Both the position numbers and the translations under genes were made by a program. Below are positions 59,929 through 64,000 of a DNA stretch of 64,000 bases, one piece after another. The stretch is from Panaeolus papilionaceus (taxonomy: Eukaryota; Basidiomycota; Agaricomycetes; Agaricales), in the NCBI GenBank assembly GCA_015501605.1, contig JADNRZ010000002.1:2542001-2606000 (forward strand). Reading direction: 5' to 3'. The notes beneath the pieces were generated by a model. That model saw only the letters and a program-made list of their open reading frames with translations, was not told the DNA's origin and did not search any database. Position 1 is the first letter of the stretch; each line of letters begins with the position of its first letter.

Positions 59929-60636
59929 TGCGACATTGTCGAACAGTTTGTGTGTATGTACATTTATTTGAAATTGGATTCGTTAAACAAGATCAATGCG
60001 CAATGTCACTGTAATTGGCATGGTTGGGGTCGACACTCGATGGATGTTCAGCATTTGCACTCACCAGAACACCTCAAATGTATTTAGGTAGGTAATATAT
60101 CAGAGGAGGCACTCGTGAGCTACAAGTGCAAGTCTCGCAGCCCGCCTTGTTCTTCGGAGGGTTCTTGCAGGCATTCGCAGATCGATGTGCCGCAGCCTTC
60201 CCCTTGGTAATACTATATTATGTCCTTATGCGACGCGTGGTTCGTTTCAAGTTTCCAATAAACCATTTTAAGCAGCATTTACGGATAGCTTCGAGGTGAC
60301 GAAGGTGAAAAGACGCGTCTTCCAGCTTTTCCTCTTTTCGCGATTATATCCGAAAGATCATTTTCCATATCAACAACACGGCCTAATCTAAATCTGCGAG
60401 GTATGCTGGAGATAACAATTATCTTCTTCATAACTAATACCCATTTTTGTATGTTTAGTATAGGTCCCTTGTTGCAAGATGCAGTGTAAACATAGCTCGT
60501 GGCTGCGAACCAGTGTTGAATCGACTCGTGATGTCGTAGTGCCTGACCGTGCGATGAACCTTACTTGAGCGCTTATGGCATCCTATACAACTTGAGCAGA
60601 CTCGCACACACCTCCTTCTTCAGTCCTCATTCCACC
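59929..60636. other. Intergenic region, BCL7-like to Lnt-like gene
   Basis: About 700 bp with no supported gene, repeat or RNA. The frame of the next gene is open from a TTG at 60566, but the first ATG in a good context is at 60637. Confidence 0.5.
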
Positions 60637-62401
60637 ATGAACATCCGCCGCAGGGATCTTCTTCAACATAGGAATCTGGCTTTAGTGCCCACAATCGGGG
60701 TCATGTCCTTTTTGGCCTTTGGGCCAAACTCGACTATGATCCCAGTTGTGGCGACACTATCCCTATTGCTGCTTTACGCACCAGTAGGATTTCGATCGAA
60801 TTCCCATCCAAAACAGAATGCTCTGATCCTTACCTGCGTCATGGGTGCAGGAGGAACACTATCAAGATACGGAGCGTCAAAGAATGCCCTTTCCAACCCC
60901 ATCCAGTCTGTGTTAACCCTGTATGCACTATCCACTGCAGCAGCCACTCTGGTCACCGGCACCTTATTTGTGGTCACAAAACTACGCACCAGGTTCGCCT
61001 CTCAATGGGCACAGGTTTTCATCTTTCCCTCCGCATGGGCAACATTATGGACAACAGTGGCTTATCTCAGCCCCGTTGGTTACTTGTCCACCTGGAGTGT
61101 TGTAAATGTCCCAGATGCATATCGTTGGCTTATCCCAATATTTGGTCCAGCTATCAAGGATTGGATTGCAGCAGCGTGGGCGGTCATCCTTTCGGAAATG
61201 CTTGCAAGCTGGTACATGGGCGAGCAACATGAGGGCATCCTTGATTTTGACGACGAAGAACAACCTGACACACATACAACCAACCGAATCCTTGCAATTG
61301 TGCTTGTGGCTCTAACCATTCCATCCTTTTTCTCCAATCCATTACCACTTCAAACCGGCCTTGATGCCTTGGATTTCTCCACTCCAGTCAGCGTTGGATG
61401 TGTTAACCCAGCATTTCAAAGATCCAAACATCATATCCCAACTCTTGATGATTTTATTGATGAAATCAAAGTTCTTCAGCCTAACGCAAAGGTTTTGTTG
61501 TTACCGGAAGGTGCCCTTCAATTTGATTCAACAGACGATCGAGACGCCGCCTTTGCCAAAATCCGTGGTGCACTCCAAGGCCCATATGTTGGAGTTTCAT
61601 TCGAAGAAACCACTTCAGATCCCCAAGACCCAAGAGGCAAAAAGTCATTGACACGCACAGGTGTTGCAGTCATTTCGCAGTATTCTGAAGAACCCCACAT
61701 GGTATACTACAAACGTCATCTTGTCCCTTGTACGTATTCGCTTCGTTCCATTAAAATGAACCGATTAACCCATAATTTACCACCCTCCTTGCTCAGTTGC
61801 TGAATCATTTTCCTTAAGACATTCAACTACACCTCCCACTATATTTAGCATCCCACTGAAAGCCCCTAAGGACGTCAGCCCGGGAAAATGGAGTTCAAGA
61901 CAGAAGGGCCCTCGACCTCTTCCAATCACCAGTTCCATTTGCCTTGACATGGCAACCCCTTCCCCATTTTCGGAACTTGAAAGTCGTCCCTCTCTTATTC
62001 TGGCTCCAGCAAGGACATGGGACCAAACTGTGGGGTACTCTATGTGGGTTCAGGCTAAACAGAGAGCCGAAGAGTTGGGAAGTGTCCTGCTTTGGTGTGA
62101 TGGGGGCGAAGGGGGCATAAGCGGTGTAGCAGGACCAGGTCTCAATGACATTGCCCAGATTGGCACAGGATCATTTGTGAGAACTATAGGGGTTGAATAC
62201 CCATTCAACACCCAGAGGACGACATATGCTACATTTGGCTCCCTGTTTATAATTTTCGCGTGGCTTCCTATCATAGTGCCATCCTGGGGTGCCTCGGGAA
62301 CGGGTCGAATCGGACCTCGTATCAGAAACCTTGTTGCATTTGTTACACGAAGGCCAGCTCATTCGCAGGTGGCTGAAACACCTACAAACCTTCTCGATTG
62401 A
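60637..62401 (+). CDS. Lnt-like membrane protein with C-N hydrolase (nitrilase) domain
   Basis: Architecture of bacterial apolipoprotein N-acyltransferase (Lnt): a run of about six hydrophobic helices in the first 230 residues, then a carbon-nitrogen hydrolase domain. The catalytic triad is visible: Glu in VLLLPEGAL, Lys in YYKRHLVPFAE and Cys in SSICLDM. Glu to Lys is 68 residues, as in E. coli Lnt (267, 335); Lys to Cys is 54 against 52. One intron splits CCT-T/TT in VPF. A last hydrophobic segment follows (FGSLFIIFAWLPIIV). Fungi lack bacterial lipoproteins, so the substrate must differ; similar genes occur in several fungi. Start MNIRRRD at 60637 has a CACC context. Confidence 0.85.
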
Positions 62402-62693
62402 TATCCATGGACAAATGTATCACAAATTTGTGTCTTTTTTCTATTTTCCTTGACGTAATGCTTTCGCTGTTTTCGTGTGTGCTATATAGTTTGAATATGT
62501 ATGAGAATCGAAGTATAACTGCTCTTCTCGATCATTGAATCCGATCTGATAGTCAGCGGATCCCAGCAAGGCAAGTCCCTCTTGTGGCAAGTTTGAAAAG
62601 GATGCAACGAGGCCGGAGCGTCATACACGACTTTGCCTTGCACCTGCTGCGTCTTCAGTTCATCAAAACCCCAAAGCCCTAGTTGTCTAAACA
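62402..62693. other. Short intergenic region with uncertain 5' part of the next gene
   Basis: About 290 bp. An ATG at 62599 opens only 26 codons in another frame. The first exon of the following gene is probably here but I could not splice it convincingly. Confidence 0.4.
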
Positions 62694-63546
62694 CCACACA
62701 GGTTCGACAAGAACTTGTACAGGGAACAACGTCTACTTTACGCAACAACACCAACCTTCAACCGAAGCAAGTCGCTCCGGGCGGCCTTCGTGGCTCTCTT
62801 CGCAACTTGACTTGGAAGCATAGTCAGACAAGCGATCTCGGGCGACGCGTCTTTCAGAAGAAATTATTTGCGTTTAAGGAGCCCCCTATTAAAGAGGATT
62901 GGTTCGACGACTTTCATTGGATCACTCGAGAAGAGCTCGATCTTCCCGTTCAGCAACCCACAGTCCCGTTCCCTCAACCAGTTCAGCGCTCACCATCACC
63001 TAGGTCAATTCGATTATCAGACTCTAACATCTATTCACATCCAAAGTATTCTGCAGAGCGACCCACTCGTAGTAGTAGTCCATCGCAGAACTGTGGTGCT
63101 CTTCCACCTCTCCAAATTCCAGATTCCATCACTAACCGCATCTCTACTTATACCACTCGTACAATCACCACATCCGAAGGCTCTCTTACTCCAACATTCT
63201 CCGAATTCTCACATATAGCCTCAAGTTTCCCAAAGCCACCGACTCATATCCCGATTGTTCCACCACCTTCTGCGCTTGATAGTGGGTATCAGTCTGGTAT
63301 AATTATCGGACTTGTGACCACCTTTATAGTATGACTAATCAACGCCTCGATGCAGGTCCCTATTCACCTTGTCCTTACGATCGAGCGACACCTTACACAA
63401 CCCAAGAACAACCATCTTCAACCCTTGTATCCCCTGTTTCTGAAGCACACCCAAGCAGTATAGCCTCCTTTCGACGTTTCAAGTCTAAAGCCAAAGAGAT
63501 ACTCCGTTTCCCTTCTCTCCTAGCCTCCTCCTGGAAGTCTAAATAA
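62694..63546 (+). CDS. Unrecognised Ser/Pro-rich protein (5' end uncertain)
   Basis: Not recognised. The frame from about 62700 reads through WKHSQTSDLGRRVFQKK, FKEPPIKEDWFDDFHWITRE, then Ser/Pro-rich sequence to SALDSGYQSG. An intron at 63298-63354 (approximately; ends GATGCAG) joins this to GPYSPCPYDRATPYTTQEQ, and the C-terminus SFRRFKSKAKEILRFPS is basic before the stop at 63544-63546. The only clue to a folded part is the EDWFDDFHW block. No ATG lies in frame near the left end, so an upstream exon is missing from this model. Confidence 0.5.
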
Positions 63547-63592
63547 TCGAAACACACCCTTCTTATAAGCTTGTTTCGTCATTCACAAGATA

Positions 63593-64000
63593 TGGATCAA
63601 TGGGCAGGAAAGCAGTTTGATGTAGTCGATTTTGGAGGAGAGGTGGATTACACTGGCACTCAGTTCTTTAGAGATCGTCCATCGCGGCCTCCAACAACGG
63701 TAAGTGCAGTGCAGTGAACGGTTCAAGTAGCCAGCCTGTTAATTCATTGTTATCATGCAGCAACCTATGTCCCCACCTCCTCAACAGCAAGCACCACCCC
63801 CACCCCCACAACCGCAAGTCCCTTTCAATCCATCGCCAAAAATCATTGAACAGAACGAACGTTTTGAATATGCCCTCTCTGTCGCCTCTAACATTTTACG
63901 CCAACGCTACTTGGAGTTCGGTCAGGTAAGCCTCGTGTTCGTTTATGATGCACTCTTCTAATGTGTATTGGTGCAGCTTGGCGTGCTGGGATGGTGTGCT
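63593..64000 (+). CDS. Unrecognised protein with Pro/Gln-rich N-terminus (cut by window edge)
   Basis: Three exons visible: 63593-63699 (MDQWAGKQFDVVDFGGEVDY to RPPTT), 63761-63925 (Pro/Gln-rich, then NERFEYALSVASNILRQRY) and 63977 to the edge (LGVLGWC). Both introns are GT...AG with good donors (GTAAGT, GTAAGC). The helix FEYALSVASNILRQRYLEFGQ after the proline tract starts the first likely folded domain. I do not recognise the family; the rest lies outside. Confidence 0.6.

Noticed and set aside
60566..60636. TTG start of the Lnt-like gene
   Set aside because: The frame is open but ATG 60637 has a good context and the TTG is not needed.
1..64000. Transposon, CRISPR, rRNA or virus-like sequence
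   Set aside because: Searched by eye on both strands; no terminal repeats, transposase or reverse-transcriptase motifs, spacer arrays or rRNA blocks were seen.

Overview
The window is nuclear DNA of a basidiomycete fungus, most likely an agaricomycete (mushroom-forming class). It has densely packed genes on both strands, many short introns (about 45-80 nt, GT...AG), conserved eukaryotic housekeeping families, and no operons. I see no transposon, CRISPR array, rRNA gene or convincing tRNA gene. The species cannot be named from the sequence. All gene models are hand-spliced: splice sites were chosen by GT-AG sense, frame and agreement with family motifs.

Layout, left to right. 1-12.4 kb: the end of an HLTF/Rad5-type helicase-ubiquitin ligase, S-formylglutathione hydrolase, an FHA-domain checkpoint kinase of Chk2/Cds1 type, the 60S-export GTPase LSG1, and a LYR-motif (Cup1-like) mitochondrial protein. 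12.5-25 kb: exocyst subunit SEC8, a lipid-droplet hydrolase (LDAH family), and a Mit1-like chromodomain/PHD chromatin remodeller. 25-30 kb: a catalytically degenerate RNase III-dsRBD protein, a Tgl2-like lipase, and a 78-residue C2H2 zinc-finger protein in four exons, starting almost back to back with the lipase. 30-42 kb: a Tea1-like kelch/coiled-coil polarity protein, the ribosome-biogenesis factor RRP5, and splicing factor SF3A2. 42-54 kb: a disordered Pal1-like protein, a disordered unknown protein, replication factor SLD2, an F-box/LRR-like protein, and proteasome subunit RPN5. 54-64 kb: a peroxisomal acyl-CoA ligase, Mediator MED7, a BCL7-like protein, an Lnt-like membrane C-N hydrolase, and two unrecognised genes, the last cut by the right edge.

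The genes do not form one pathway. Several concern chromatin, DNA damage and replication (HLTF-like, Chk2-like, Mit1-like, SLD2, MED7, BCL7-like), but that may be chance. Six gene pairs are head to head over 25-215 bp and probably share bidirectional promoters; the lipase/zinc-finger pair has a perfect TGACGTCA site between its start codons.

Points most worth a second look: the RNase III fold that has lost its active site; the 78-residue zinc-finger gene; two 8-nt micro-exons (in the kinase HRDLK loop and in SF3A2) and a GC-AG intron; the insertion in the RING finger of the HLTF-like protein; the MED7 intron whose retention changes the C-terminus; and fungal BCL7-like and Lnt-like proteins.
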